From: Pseudofulvibacter geojedonensis
GTDB lineage: Bacteria; Bacteroidota; Bacteroidia; Flavobacteriales; Flavobacteriaceae
Direction: 5' to 3'
Length of the DNA stretch: 64,000 nt
Assembly (NCBI RefSeq): GCF_042675745.1
Contig: NZ_JBHTJM010000006.1
Location: 124,001-188,000 of the forward strand
Below, piece by piece: positions 1 to 8,116 of this stretch. The stretch's first letter is position 1. Each line of letters opens with the position of its first letter. A model generated the notes under the pieces. That model worked only from the letters and a program-made list of their open reading frames with translations, did no database searches and was not told the DNA's origin. The translations under genes were made by a program, and so were the position numbers.

Positions 1-68
1 TTTCACCAAGATTAATAAAAGAAACCTTAGTATCTCCAGAAGATTACAGATATCCGTTCTTAGGATAA
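1..68 (+). CDS. 3' end of an unidentified gene (truncated by window edge)
   Basis: Frame 3 is open from the first base to a TAA at 66-68 and gives 21 residues ending in SPEDYRYPFLG, a protein-like composition; the other two plus frames read less like protein. A hairpin terminator follows at 92-122, which supports a real gene end here. The product cannot be named from so little sequence. Confidence 0.45.
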   Translation, partial: SPRLIKETLVSPEDYRYPFLG

Positions 69-91
69 TTCCATATATTTAATTCAACAAA

Positions 92-122
92 AAAAGCTCA
101 AGTTAAAAACTTGAGCTTTTTT
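92..122. terminator. Bidirectional intrinsic terminator
   Basis: Arms 92-104 and 108-120 (core GCTCAAGTT / AACTTGAGC) are perfectly complementary around a 3-base loop, with an A-run before and a T-run after, so it can work on both strands. It would end the truncated plus-strand gene at the left edge. Confidence 0.75.
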
Positions 123-225
123 AATGACAACAATTAAATCGAAACTTTACAACCATACAACCTCTCCACACACAGCATTAACACTACACCTAACCTATAA
201 AACAAATATTTAATTCTTTTTTAGC

Positions 226-263
226 AAAAAAAATACCCAAGAGTTAACTTGAGTATTTTTTAT
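226..263. terminator. Terminator of the first Omp28-type gene
   Basis: Arms built on AATACCCAAG and CTTGAGTATT pair with one C-A mismatch and are flanked by A and T runs. It lies just downstream of the minus-strand stop at 281. Confidence 0.65.
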
Positions 264-280
264 ATTCTTAAGAGTTTAGC

Positions 281-1303
281 TTAATCAAAAGCTTTATCTT
301 CTCCTAACTTAACTTCTCTTGCATTGTAGATATCATAATGAGGAGAGTTTGTATAAGTTTCACCTTGCCAAGTAACAGTTTTAGTATAAGTATTTCTTAC
401 AAATGCTACTATATGTAATTTAGAGTTATCTAAAACTGAGCTAGGTATATCTAAACCAGTAAAAGTTCTAGTATACACACCTCCAGCACCAACATAATCA
501 GAAGGAATAACATCACCAAACTTATCAGTATAAATTTTTCTCAAAACATGGTTATGTACATAATTAGCTCCATCAGACACTCCAGATTGAGGGCTGTTAG
601 GATATTTAGCTCCATCTTCTGTTAAATAAAGCATTAACTTTAACTCTTCACTAATAGCTTCTTTATAACCAACTTTTACTTCTACATCAATCTTTCCATT
701 ATTTAAAGTTGCCTTTAAAGCTAATCCTAATTTAGAAACTTCGTTAAGTTTAGCATCTACCTCACTTGTAGAACCACTTAAAGCTCCTTCCCAATTGGTA
801 CTAATACCATTTGCAAAAATAGTAGGGAAAGCATTTACATTATAGTGATTTGTGATAGCATCTCCATCAGCAAAAGCCATCGGATCATCATTATGTATAG
901 CAGCTCCTAATACATTAGAATTACTATTAATCATATTTTCCATTGCTGCCGCACCAGTTGGACAAGCAGAACACCAAGTACCAGTATAATCTTCTAAAAG
1001 CACTTTAGTAGTAAATGTAGAAGGTGCTCCTGAAGCTGTATAACTCTGTCCTTCTGCTCCTGACCCTGATCCACTTCCTGATCCAGAACCACTTCCTGAT
1101 CCAGAACCACTTCCTGATCCAGAACCACTTCCTGATCCAGAACCACTTCCTGACCCTGATCCACTTCCTGAACCAGAACCACTTCCTGAACCAGAACCAT
1201 TTCCTGAATCAGATCCACTTCCTCCATCATCAGAAGAACTACAAGACATCATTGCTACTGCAACGAATAAAAACATTAATTTAAAAATTGACTTCTTTTT
1301 CAT
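281..1303 (-). CDS. Omp28-type surface lipoprotein with thioredoxin-like domain (copy A)
   Basis: 340 residues. A lipoprotein signal peptide ends at Cys21, followed by SSSDD, which resembles the Bacteroidota lipoprotein export signal for surface display (S-D-D rich, described for Flavobacterium). Residues about 27-82 are almost pure Ser-Gly repeats, then a thioredoxin-like domain carries WCSAC (Cys111 and Cys114) and a cis-Pro type loop (AFPT). Apart from the lipid-bearing Cys21 these are the only cysteines of the mature protein. The family match is to Omp28-related outer membrane proteins; the redox role is inferred from CxxC. The DNA coding for the first 29 residues is nearly identical to copy B (1482-2435), but the catalytic domains differ strongly. 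Confidence 0.8.
   Translation of the reverse strand: MKKKSIFKLMFLFVAVAMMSCSSSDDGGSGSDSGNGSGSGSGSGSGSGSGSGSGSGSGSGSGSGSGSGSGSGSGSGSGSGSGAEGQSYTASGAPSTFTTKVLLEDYTGTWCSACPTGAAAMENMINSNSNVLGAAIHNDDPMAFADGDAITNHYNVNAFPTIFANGISTNWEGALSGSTSEVDAKLNEVSKLGLALKATLNNGKIDVEVKVGYKEAISEELKLMLYLTEDGAKYPNSPQSGVSDGANYVHNHVLRKIYTDKFGDVIPSDYVGAGGVYTRTFTGLDIPSSVLDNSKLHIVAFVRNTYTKTVTWQGETYTNSPHYDIYNAREVKLGEDKAFD
1064..1225 (-). repeat. 18-bp Ser-Gly minisatellite in Omp28 copy A
   Basis: The 18-bp unit ATCCAGAACCACTTCCTG (plus strand) occurs four times exactly at 1081-1152, with variant units on both sides. It codes for (GS)3 per unit on the minus strand, so gain or loss of units keeps the frame. Confidence 0.9.
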
Positions 1304-1423
1304 TTTATTTAAAATTATAGGGGTTAATAATATTTGAAACTACAATTAACATAATTGTTCTTATAGTAGAAACAAACTAAATACCAAAAACCCTAATTTT
1401 TATACAAAATGCTTATATACTAA

Positions 1424-1456
1424 AAAAGTGACTACCTAGCTTAGGTAGTCACTTTT
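1424..1456. terminator. Terminator of Omp28 copy B
   Basis: Perfect 15-bp arms at 1424-1438 and 1442-1456 (GTGACTACCTA / TAGGTAGTCAC) around a 3-base loop, with A-run and T-run ends. It lies between the two tandem minus-strand lipoprotein genes. Confidence 0.75.
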
Positions 1457-1481
1457 ACTATTTAAAAGTTTATTCTTTTAA

Positions 1482-2435
1482 TTAATCAAAGTCAGCAGCT
1501 TGACCAACTTTAGCCAACCTTACATTATGTATCCCGTAATTTGTCCCTCCAACACTAACGAAAGCTATCACTTCTAAATTATTAGCATCTAACACATTAG
1601 ACGGAATGTCTAAATCTTGAAATGTTCTAGTATATATACCTTCAGCTCCAACATAAGAAGAAGCTATAGCATCTCCATTTTGCGCTGTATATACATCTCT
1701 TAAAATATTATGGTGCTCATACTGACCTCCTTGAGATGAACCAGATTGTGGACTACTTGGGTATTTACCATCTTTTTCAATTAAATAAACCATCAGTTTT
1801 AAATCTCCTGAAACATTCGATTTATAACCAACTTTTACCTCTATATCTAATTTTCCATTATCAACATAAGATTTAACAGCCAGTCCTAAATAAGCAGTTT
1901 CATCTAATTCTGTATTTAAAGTAGTTTGACTATATGGATACCAATCATTAGACCCTCCATAATACACTGTAGGATACCCTGTTATATTATAGTAAGTAGC
2001 TTTCCCTCTAGACTCTGGAATTTCCATTGGATCTGGATAACTACTAACCCCTACATGAAGCTCAGCTGAATGAATTCTAGAATCATTACTCATGGCATTA
2101 GAAATAGCTGCACTTGCATCTGGACAGTAACCACACCAGGTTCCTGTAAACTTTTCTAACATCAATCTTTTGGTAAAATCTGTTGGCGCTCCAGTTGCAG
2201 AAAAAGTTTCTCCCGCTTCTCCTATCTCTCCTGCCTGAACATCAGTAGAACCAGATCCACTTCCTGAACCAGATCCACTTCCTGAACCAGATCCACTTCC
2301 TGAACCAGATCCGCTTCCTGAACCAGATCCACTTCCTGAACCAGAACCGCTTCCTCCATCATCAGAAGAGCTACAAGACATCATTGCTACTGCAACGAAT
2401 AAAAACATTAATTTGAAAATTGAATTTCTTTTCAT
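1482..2435 (-). CDS. Omp28-type surface lipoprotein with thioredoxin-like domain (copy B)
   Basis: 317 residues, paralogue of the gene at 281-1303. The same signal peptide ends at Cys21 with SSSDD behind it, then a Ser-Gly linker (about residues 28-62), and a thioredoxin-like domain with WCGYC (Cys101 and Cys104) and a GYPT cis-Pro loop. The C-terminal half (GYK..LKLMVYL..KDGKYPSSPQSG) is shared with copy A and is probably a second beta-rich domain. The CxxC dipeptide (GY against SA in copy A) suggests a different redox potential or partner. Anchoring in the outer membrane facing outward is inferred from the signal next to the lipid cysteine. Confidence 0.8.
   Translation of the reverse strand: MKRNSIFKLMFLFVAVAMMSCSSSDDGGSGSGSGSGSGSGSGSGSGSGSGSGSGSGSGSGSGSTDVQAGEIGEAGETFSATGAPTDFTKRLMLEKFTGTWCGYCPDASAAISNAMSNDSRIHSAELHVGVSSYPDPMEIPESRGKATYYNITGYPTVYYGGSNDWYPYSQTTLNTELDETAYLGLAVKSYVDNGKLDIEVKVGYKSNVSGDLKLMVYLIEKDGKYPSSPQSGSSQGGQYEHHNILRDVYTAQNGDAIASSYVGAEGIYTRTFQDLDIPSNVLDANNLEVIAFVSVGGTNYGIHNVRLAKVGQAADFD
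2250..2358 (-). repeat. 18-bp Ser-Gly minisatellite in Omp28 copy B
   Basis: Tandem 18-bp units of the type ACCAGATCCACTTCCTGA, with single-base variants (for example CCG for CCA), code for the Ser-Gly linker. The unit is the same family as in copy A but with a different dominant variant. Confidence 0.85.
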
Positions 2436-2600
2436 TTTGGTATAAATTTTGGGTTAATAAATATAATAAACAGCCGCTAATATATAATTTTTTTTGAAAT
2501 GCTTTAGTATTTTATTGAAAAACAGTAACTTTTGTTGCATATTTCATATATATATAATATAATTGTTCCTTTATTTATTAACCCAAATCCCCTTATTATC

Positions 2601-3080
2601 ATGAAAAAAGTATTTTTCTTATTCGTCTTAGCCTTAGTCGCTAACGTAGCTCATTCTCAAAGTTCATTACCCGATCTTACTCTCAAAAACCTAGATGGTA
2701 AAAACATTAATTTACCTGAAATATCAAAAGATAAGACTGTTGTTATATCTCTTTGGGCCACTTGGTGTGTTCCTTGCAAAAATGAATTAGATGCCATTAG
2801 CGATGTTTATGAAGATTGGCAAGACGAAACAGACATTACCCTTTACGCCGTTTCTGTAGACGACTCAAGAACTGTTAAAAGAGTTAAACCTTTAGTTAAT
2901 GGTAAAGGCTGGGAATATGAAGTATTACTTGATACAAATAATGATTTAAAAAGAGAACTTGGAGCTGCTACTGTACCTTTAACTCTTATTGTTAAAAACA
3001 ACAAAATACTTTATCGCCATTCAGGCTACACAGCTGGAGCTGAAGACGAGCTTTTTGAAGAAATCAAAAAACATATATAA
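2601..3080 (+). CDS. TlpA-like exported thioredoxin
   Basis: 159 residues from the ATG at 2601, which gives a clean signal peptide (MKKVFFLFVLALVANVAHSQ); an upstream in-frame start at 2532 would bury it and is not used. The mature part is a TlpA/ResA-like thioredoxin with WCVPC (Cys56 and Cys59) and a VP cis-proline further on. Such periplasmic proteins reduce or exchange disulfides of exported substrates. It is divergent from the Omp28 pair and followed, after a terminator, by a DUF6029-type barrel. Confidence 0.85.
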   Translation: MKKVFFLFVLALVANVAHSQSSLPDLTLKNLDGKNINLPEISKDKTVVISLWATWCVPCKNELDAISDVYEDWQDETDITLYAVSVDDSRTVKRVKPLVNGKGWEYEVLLDTNNDLKRELGAATVPLTLIVKNNKILYRHSGYTAGAEDELFEEIKKHI

Positions 3081-3113
3081 AACACATATAAAGCACAAAA
3101 AATTTAATACCTA

Positions 3114-3150
3114 ACAGAGTGATTGATTTTCTCAGTCACTCTGTGTTTTT
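3114..3150 (+). terminator. Terminator after the TlpA-like gene
   Basis: Arms ACAGAGTGA (3114-3122) and TCACTCTGT (3136-3144) with a T-run at 3146-3150. Confidence 0.75.
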
Positions 3151-3171
3151 ATTTCCCCTTATACAATTATT

Positions 3172-4944
3172 ATGAAAAAAGCATCATTATTATTTTTAGC
3201 TGGAATGATTTCTTGTTTTGCCTTTTCACAAGAACAAGATTCTACCAAAACTAAAAAAACAAATTTTAAAAAGTTTACCGATAACCTTAGTGGTAACTTC
3301 GAATCTAATGCTCAATGGTATTTAAACGACAAGAAAACCGGTGAATTTGACGAAGACGAACACGTAAGAGCCAATAGCTACTTAAGACTTGACTATAGTT
3401 TCCTTAAAAACTTTACTGTTGGAATTCAAGCAGAAAGTTATGCCCCTAGACCTTTATTAAATTATACTGAATTGTTCAACAAAAGAGTAGCTTTTGCTCA
3501 ATTTTACGCCAATTACAGAAGCGAAAAACTAGACATTACTGGAGGTTATTTTTACGAGCAATTTGGAAGCGGACTTGTTTTAAGAGCTTGGGAAGACAGA
3601 GCTCTAGGTATCAACAACTCTTTACGTGGTGGAAAAATAAAGTACAGTCCTACTAATTACTTAAATTTCACTGCCCTATACGGAAAGCAACGTAAAGGTT
3701 TTTCTGTTGCAAATTCTGATATTTTTGGAGGAAATGCAGAGTTTAACGCAGCGGATATAATTAAATCTGACAAGCTAACAGATCTTACACTTGGTTTGAG
3801 TTATGTAGGTAAAAAAGAAGAATACAAAACCACAAACAATGATTCTAATGTACCTGAAAATGTTAATGCGTATTCAGCTAGATTAGATATAAGTGCTGGT
3901 AAATTTAATATCGGTGGTGAATACGTACACAAAAGCAAAGACGCTAGACTAAACAAGGGATCTTCTCCTTCCTTTTCTGAGAAAAGAACCTTTACAGGGA
4001 ATGCTATATTATTTACCACTGGATTCTCTCAAAAAGGACTAGGAATTAACTATACCTTTAGAAGACTTGAAAATATGCGATTTTTCTCTGAAAGAAACTT
4101 CTCTAACCTGGGGAGCAACCCAACAAGTCAACTAACATTAAACTACATACCTGGTTTAACGAAACAACATGATTACACATTAACTAACATATATGTTTAC
4201 CAAGCTCAACCTGGTATGAGCTTTTTACCAGGAGAAACCTTTCCTATAGCAGCAGGTGAAATAGGAAATCAAGTTGATATTTTCTACAAAATAAAAAAAG
4301 GAACCAAGTTAGGAGGAAAGTATGGTACAAAAATATCATTAAATTACTCTTACTGGGCTATGCTTGACGCAAAAAACATTGACCCTAATGCCAATCCATT
4401 TTTCCCTACAGACGACTTTACTTATGAAGATGAATTCTTGAGTTTTAAGAAAAAATTATTCACAGACTTTAACATCGAAATTAGAAAAAAATGGTCACGT
4501 AAATTAAGCTCTATTTTCACTTACATAAATACTTACTACAACCAAGACATATTAGAATCTAAAGGAAACGGAAGCGAAGTTAGAGCTTGGATTGGCATAG
4601 CCGAATCAACATATAAATTAGGTAAAGGAAGATCAGCCAGACTAGAGTTACAACACCTATCTACAAACGACGATGCTAGAAATTGGGTTGGTGGAACTGC
4701 TGAGTATTTTTTCAATTCAAAGTTCGGAATCTACATCAACGACTCTTTTAATTATGAAGAAGGAAAAAACCCTGAAAACTATAATATCCACTTATTTAAC
4801 GTAGGAGGAAGCTTTACAAAAGGAGCAACCAGAGTAGCACTAAATTATGGTAGACAAAGAGGAGGTTTACTTTGTGTTGGTGGGGTTTGTAGACCTGTTA
4901 GTAAAAACACTGGTTTGACATTGAATTTAACTACCTCATTTTAA
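3172..4944 (+). CDS. Outer-membrane beta-barrel protein, DUF6029-like
   Basis: 590 residues with a signal peptide cleaved after about residue 20 (ISCFAFSQ) and a C-terminal Phe typical of BAM substrates. The body is rich in alternating aromatic and polar strands (YLRLDYSFLKNFTVGI and similar), as in large barrels. I recognise it as resembling the uncharacterised DUF6029 family; function unknown. The mature protein has just two cysteines, Cys568 and Cys573 (CVGGVC), in what should be the last turn or loop before the final strand. Its position next to three exported CxxC proteins makes these cysteines candidate partners, which is inference. Confidence 0.75.
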   Translation: MKKASLLFLAGMISCFAFSQEQDSTKTKKTNFKKFTDNLSGNFESNAQWYLNDKKTGEFDEDEHVRANSYLRLDYSFLKNFTVGIQAESYAPRPLLNYTELFNKRVAFAQFYANYRSEKLDITGGYFYEQFGSGLVLRAWEDRALGINNSLRGGKIKYSPTNYLNFTALYGKQRKGFSVANSDIFGGNAEFNAADIIKSDKLTDLTLGLSYVGKKEEYKTTNNDSNVPENVNAYSARLDISAGKFNIGGEYVHKSKDARLNKGSSPSFSEKRTFTGNAILFTTGFSQKGLGINYTFRRLENMRFFSERNFSNLGSNPTSQLTLNYIPGLTKQHDYTLTNIYVYQAQPGMSFLPGETFPIAAGEIGNQVDIFYKIKKGTKLGGKYGTKISLNYSYWAMLDAKNIDPNANPFFPTDDFTYEDEFLSFKKKLFTDFNIEIRKKWSRKLSSIFTYINTYYNQDILESKGNGSEVRAWIGIAESTYKLGKGRSARLELQHLSTNDDARNWVGGTAEYFFNSKFGIYINDSFNYEEGKNPENYNIHLFNVGGSFTKGATRVALNYGRQRGGLLCVGGVCRPVSKNTGLTLNLTTSF

Positions 4945-4950
4945 ACAAAA

Positions 4951-5003
4951 ATATAAACCATAAAAAAAGCAGCTAATTTAGCTGCTTTTTTTATGGTTTA
5001 TAT
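4951..5003. terminator. Perfect 26-bp palindromic terminator overlapping rsmG end
   Basis: Arms 4951-4976 and 4978-5003 are perfectly complementary around a single T. The core AAAAAAAGCAGCTAA / TTAGCTGCTTTTTTT is a bidirectional terminator for the convergent neighbours. The outer 13 bp of the right arm are the last codons and stop of rsmG, and the left arm repeats them on the other strand. Confidence 0.9.
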
Positions 5004-5620
5004 TTAATCGGTAAATACACCACTTTTTTCGTTTCAAAAAAATCTTCCTCAAAATAATCAGGTAAATCAAACAGTTTAACGGACTGAAAAAGAGATAACT
5101 CATCTGTTAAATCACCTCCTTTTAAATAAAGTATCCCATTTCTAAATTCGTTTAAATTGTCTTTTTTAATCTTTTTCCTCACCCATTTTACAAAATCTGG
5201 CATATTAGTTACTGCCCTACTTACGATAAAATCAAATTTTTCATCTACTGTATTTGCTCTTTTTTGTTCAGTTCTAACATTTTCTAAACCCAAACCTTCC
5301 ACCACGGCATTAACAACTTTAATTTTTTTAGCGATAACATCTATTAAATAAAAATTTACTTCTGGAAAAAGAATAGCGAGAGGAATACCTGGAAAACCTC
5401 CTCCTGTACCAACATCTAAAACACTAGAACCCTGCTTAAAAGGCATAACCTTTGCTATACCTAAAGAATGCAACACATGTCTTGTATAAAGCTCATCAAT
5501 ATCTTTTCTTGAAATTACATTTATTTTACTATTCCAATCTTTATACAACTGCTCTAGCAATTCAAATTGTTTTCGCTGTTTTTCTGTAATATTTGGAAAA
5601 TATTTTAATATTTCTTTCAT
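4991..5620 (-). CDS. rsmG: 16S rRNA (guanine-N7) methyltransferase RsmG
   Basis: 209 residues, the usual length for GidB/RsmG, which methylates G527 of 16S rRNA (E. coli numbering). The SAM-binding motif VLDVGTGGGFPGIPLAI is clear in the first half, and the N-terminal KYFPNITEKQRKQFELL helix is typical. It converges on the DUF6029-like gene with a shared terminator and is divergent from the desaturase. Confidence 0.95.
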   Translation of the reverse strand: MKEILKYFPNITEKQRKQFELLEQLYKDWNSKINVISRKDIDELYTRHVLHSLGIAKVMPFKQGSSVLDVGTGGGFPGIPLAILFPEVNFYLIDVIAKKIKVVNAVVEGLGLENVRTEQKRANTVDEKFDFIVSRAVTNMPDFVKWVRKKIKKDNLNEFRNGILYLKGGDLTDELSLFQSVKLFDLPDYFEEDFFETKKVVYLPIKYKP

Positions 5621-5637
5621 TCTATCCTATTTAAAAA

Positions 5638-5645
5638 CAAAACTA
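5638..5645 (-). promoter_or_regulatory. Bacteroidota -7 box (TAGTTTTG) for rsmG
   Basis: The minus strand reads TAGTTTTG, an exact TAnnTTTG match, 18 bases before the rsmG start. No clear -33 TTG is seen. Confidence 0.5.
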
Positions 5646-5701
5646 GCCAATAATTTTAGTATTCTTTACAACAAAAATGAGTTTTAAATAATTAATATTG
5701 A

Positions 5702-5709
5702 TAAATTTG
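5702..5709 (+). promoter_or_regulatory. Bacteroidota -7 box (TAAATTTG) for the desaturase gene
   Basis: Exact TAnnTTTG match 31 bases before the start at 5741. The -33 element is not obvious. Confidence 0.5.
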
Positions 5710-5740
5710 CAAGGTTGTACCCCAAAAAGAGAATTACAAG

Positions 5741-6838
5741 ATGAATAATACAGTTAGATTTTCAAGAATAGATTCTGCCAAGTTTTTTAAAACTCTAAAT
5801 AGCAGGGTTAACTCATACTTTAAAGACAACAACATTAAAAAGACAGGAAACTGGAAACTATACATTAAAACGATAGTTATGTTTGCTATCTTTCTTACCC
5901 CTTATTTCTTAATACTAACCATAGACATGAACCAATGGATACAACTTTTACTTACCGTTGTTATTGGAATAGGCATGGCTGGTGTTGGAATGAATGTAAT
6001 GCATGACGGAAACCATGGATCATACTCAACAAAAAAATGGGTAAACAATTTAATGGGAGGTAGCATATACATACTTGCAGGAAATGTGTACAACTGGAAA
6101 GTACAACACAATGTTTTACACCATACATACACAAACATACATGGTCATGACGAGGATTTAGAAGCTGGAAGAATTTTACGTTTTTCTAAACACGCTAAAT
6201 GGTTTAAACACCAAAAGTACCAACACTTCTACTCTATATTTTTATATGGATTACTTACATTAAATTGGGCAATCACAACTGATTTTATGCAAATGAAAAG
6301 GTATTTAGCTAGAAAATTGTCTGCTGGAAAAATGCCGAATCCAGCCAAAGAATGGAGTACATTAGTAATTACTAAAGTTTTATACTTTTCTATATGGATA
6401 GTGATACCTTTACTATTCTTAGATTTAGCTTGGTGGAAAGTAATAATTGGATTTATAGCAATGCACTACACTGCAGGTATTATTTTAAGCGTAGTATTTC
6501 AACTAGCTCATGTTGTTGAAGAAGCAGAAATGATTTTACCAGAAGAAGATGGCAAAGTAGACCATACCATGAAGATTCACCAATTTCTTACCACAACTAA
6601 TTTTGCTACAAAAAACAGATTAGCAAATTGGTTTACTGGCGGATTAAATCATCAAATTGAACACCATGTATTCCCTAATATTAGTCATATACACTATACA
6701 AAAATTTCTAAAATAGTAAGAGAAACTGCTAAAGAGTTTAATATACCTTATTACGAATATGAAACAACAAGAAAAGCTATTATTTCTCACTTTAAATACT
6801 TAAAACAAATGGGAATGAATCCCGCTTTACAAGCATAA
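5741..6838 (+). CDS. Membrane fatty acid desaturase (acyl-lipid/acyl-CoA type)
   Basis: 365 residues with the three histidine clusters of membrane di-iron desaturases: HDGNH (88-92), HNVLHH (123-128) and HQIEHH (304-309). The Q-type third box (QxxHH) is that of front-end or linoleoyl-CoA-like desaturases. Hydrophobic segments around 45-85 and 165-255 fit the usual four-helix layout. It likely adjusts membrane lipid unsaturation, using a reductant supplied elsewhere. Substrate and double-bond position cannot be told from sequence. The aminotransferase gene starts 2 bases after its stop, so the two are probably cotranscribed. Confidence 0.85.
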   Translation: MNNTVRFSRIDSAKFFKTLNSRVNSYFKDNNIKKTGNWKLYIKTIVMFAIFLTPYFLILTIDMNQWIQLLLTVVIGIGMAGVGMNVMHDGNHGSYSTKKWVNNLMGGSIYILAGNVYNWKVQHNVLHHTYTNIHGHDEDLEAGRILRFSKHAKWFKHQKYQHFYSIFLYGLLTLNWAITTDFMQMKRYLARKLSAGKMPNPAKEWSTLVITKVLYFSIWIVIPLLFLDLAWWKVIIGFIAMHYTAGIILSVVFQLAHVVEEAEMILPEEDGKVDHTMKIHQFLTTTNFATKNRLANWFTGGLNHQIEHHVFPNISHIHYTKISKIVRETAKEFNIPYYEYETTRKAIISHFKYLKQMGMNPALQA

Positions 6839-6840
6839 AC

Positions 6841-8043
6841 ATGAACACAACTACAGCTCTTTCGTTATCTGATAGGATTAACAGTCTACCTATATCGCAA
6901 ACATTAGCTATGGCAGCTAAAGCTCGCGAATTAAAAGATCAAGGAAAAGATATTATAGGATTAAGTCTCGGCGAACCAGATTTTAACACGCCAGATTTCA
7001 TCAAAGAAGCAGCTATAAAAGCTATAAATGATAATTACAACTCATACACTCCAGTAAATGGATACTTAGAATTACGCGAAGCTATTTGTCGTAAATTTAA
7101 ACGAGATAATAATTTAACTTACACACCAAATCAGATTGTAGTTTCAACTGGTGCAAAGCAATCTATTGCAAATGTTGCAATGGTATTATTAAATCCAGGT
7201 GATGAAGCATTACTTCCAGCACCATACTGGGTAAGTTACTCTGCTATAGCAACTCTGGCTGAAGCTAGTTTTAAGGAAATACCGACTTCAATTGATTCTG
7301 ATTTTAAAATAACACCCGAACAATTAGAAGCATCAATTGGTCCAAAAACCAAAATGATATTCTTTAATTCTCCAAACAATCCTAGCGGAGTAAAGTATAC
7401 CGAACAAGAATACAGAGCCTTAGGTAAAGTTTTAGAAAAACACCCTAATATTTTTATATTGTGTGACGAGATTTATGAGCACATCAATTACGAAGGAGAA
7501 AACTTTAGCTTAGCTGCTATACCAGAATTATACGAAAGAACAATTACAGTAAATGGTGTAGCAAAAGCATTTGCTATGACAGGTTGGAGAATTGGATACA
7601 TTGGCGCTCCTGAGTGGATAGCTAAAGCTTGTACCAAAATGCAAGGTCAGATTACTTCTGGAGCTAACTGCATAGCGCAAAGAGCTACAATAGCAGCTTT
7701 AGATGCACCTGTAAGCAAAATTCAATACATGGTTGATGAGTTTAAAAACCGTAGAGATATTATGATTTCGTTATTAAATGAAATTAACGGTATAAAAACC
7801 AATACACCAAAGGGAGCTTTTTATTTATTTCCAGATGTTTCTTTTTATTTTGGAAAAACAATAAACGGAACCACAATTAATAATGCATCAGACTTTGCTA
7901 TGTATTTGTTAGAAAAAGCAAATGTAGCAACTGTTACAGGCGACGCGTTTGGAACACCTAATTGTATTAGAATTTCTTATGCAGCTAGCGAAGAACAATT
8001 ACGCGAAGCAATGAGCAGAATTAAAAAAGCTCTAAATCAATAA
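6841..8043 (+). CDS. Class I/II PLP aminotransferase (aspartate aminotransferase-like)
   Basis: 400 residues, the family's usual size. The PLP lysine is Lys242 in VAKAFAMTGWRIGY with the substrate-binding Arg of that motif at 250; NSPNNPSG (about 176-183) and CDEIYEHINY (208-217) are the other class I signatures. The close match is to subgroup I-gamma aspartate transaminases, which also act on prephenate or aromatic amino acids in some bacteria. It is tightly linked behind the desaturase gene and followed by a terminator. Confidence 0.88.
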   Translation: MNTTTALSLSDRINSLPISQTLAMAAKARELKDQGKDIIGLSLGEPDFNTPDFIKEAAIKAINDNYNSYTPVNGYLELREAICRKFKRDNNLTYTPNQIVVSTGAKQSIANVAMVLLNPGDEALLPAPYWVSYSAIATLAEASFKEIPTSIDSDFKITPEQLEASIGPKTKMIFFNSPNNPSGVKYTEQEYRALGKVLEKHPNIFILCDEIYEHINYEGENFSLAAIPELYERTITVNGVAKAFAMTGWRIGYIGAPEWIAKACTKMQGQITSGANCIAQRATIAALDAPVSKIQYMVDEFKNRRDIMISLLNEINGIKTNTPKGAFYLFPDVSFYFGKTINGTTINNASDFAMYLLEKANVATVTGDAFGTPNCIRISYAASEEQLREAMSRIKKALNQ

Positions 8044-8072
8044 TAGTATTATAATACTTATTCTATAAACAC

Positions 8073-8107
8073 GCCTTACTAGTAAACACTATGTAAGGCT
8101 TTTTTTT
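8073..8107 (+). terminator. Terminator after the aminotransferase gene
   Basis: Arms GCCTTAC (8073-8079) and GTAAGGC (8093-8099) followed by eight T. It ends 9 bases before the trmL start. Confidence 0.75.
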
Positions 8108-8116
8108 CAAAAAATA

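Noticed and set aside
994..1284. Two alternative frames over the Ser-Gly repeat giving periodic peptides (QEVVLD, NHFLIQ)
   Set aside because: They are out-of-frame readings of the 18-bp repeat inside the lipoprotein gene; no start context or family match.
1064..2358. Possible CRISPR-like or intergenic tandem array
   Set aside because: Units are adjacent without spacers, in frame with a coding sequence and encode Ser-Gly.
2532..2600. Upstream extension of the TlpA-like gene
   Set aside because: It would place 23 residues before a perfect signal peptide; the ATG at 2601 is used.
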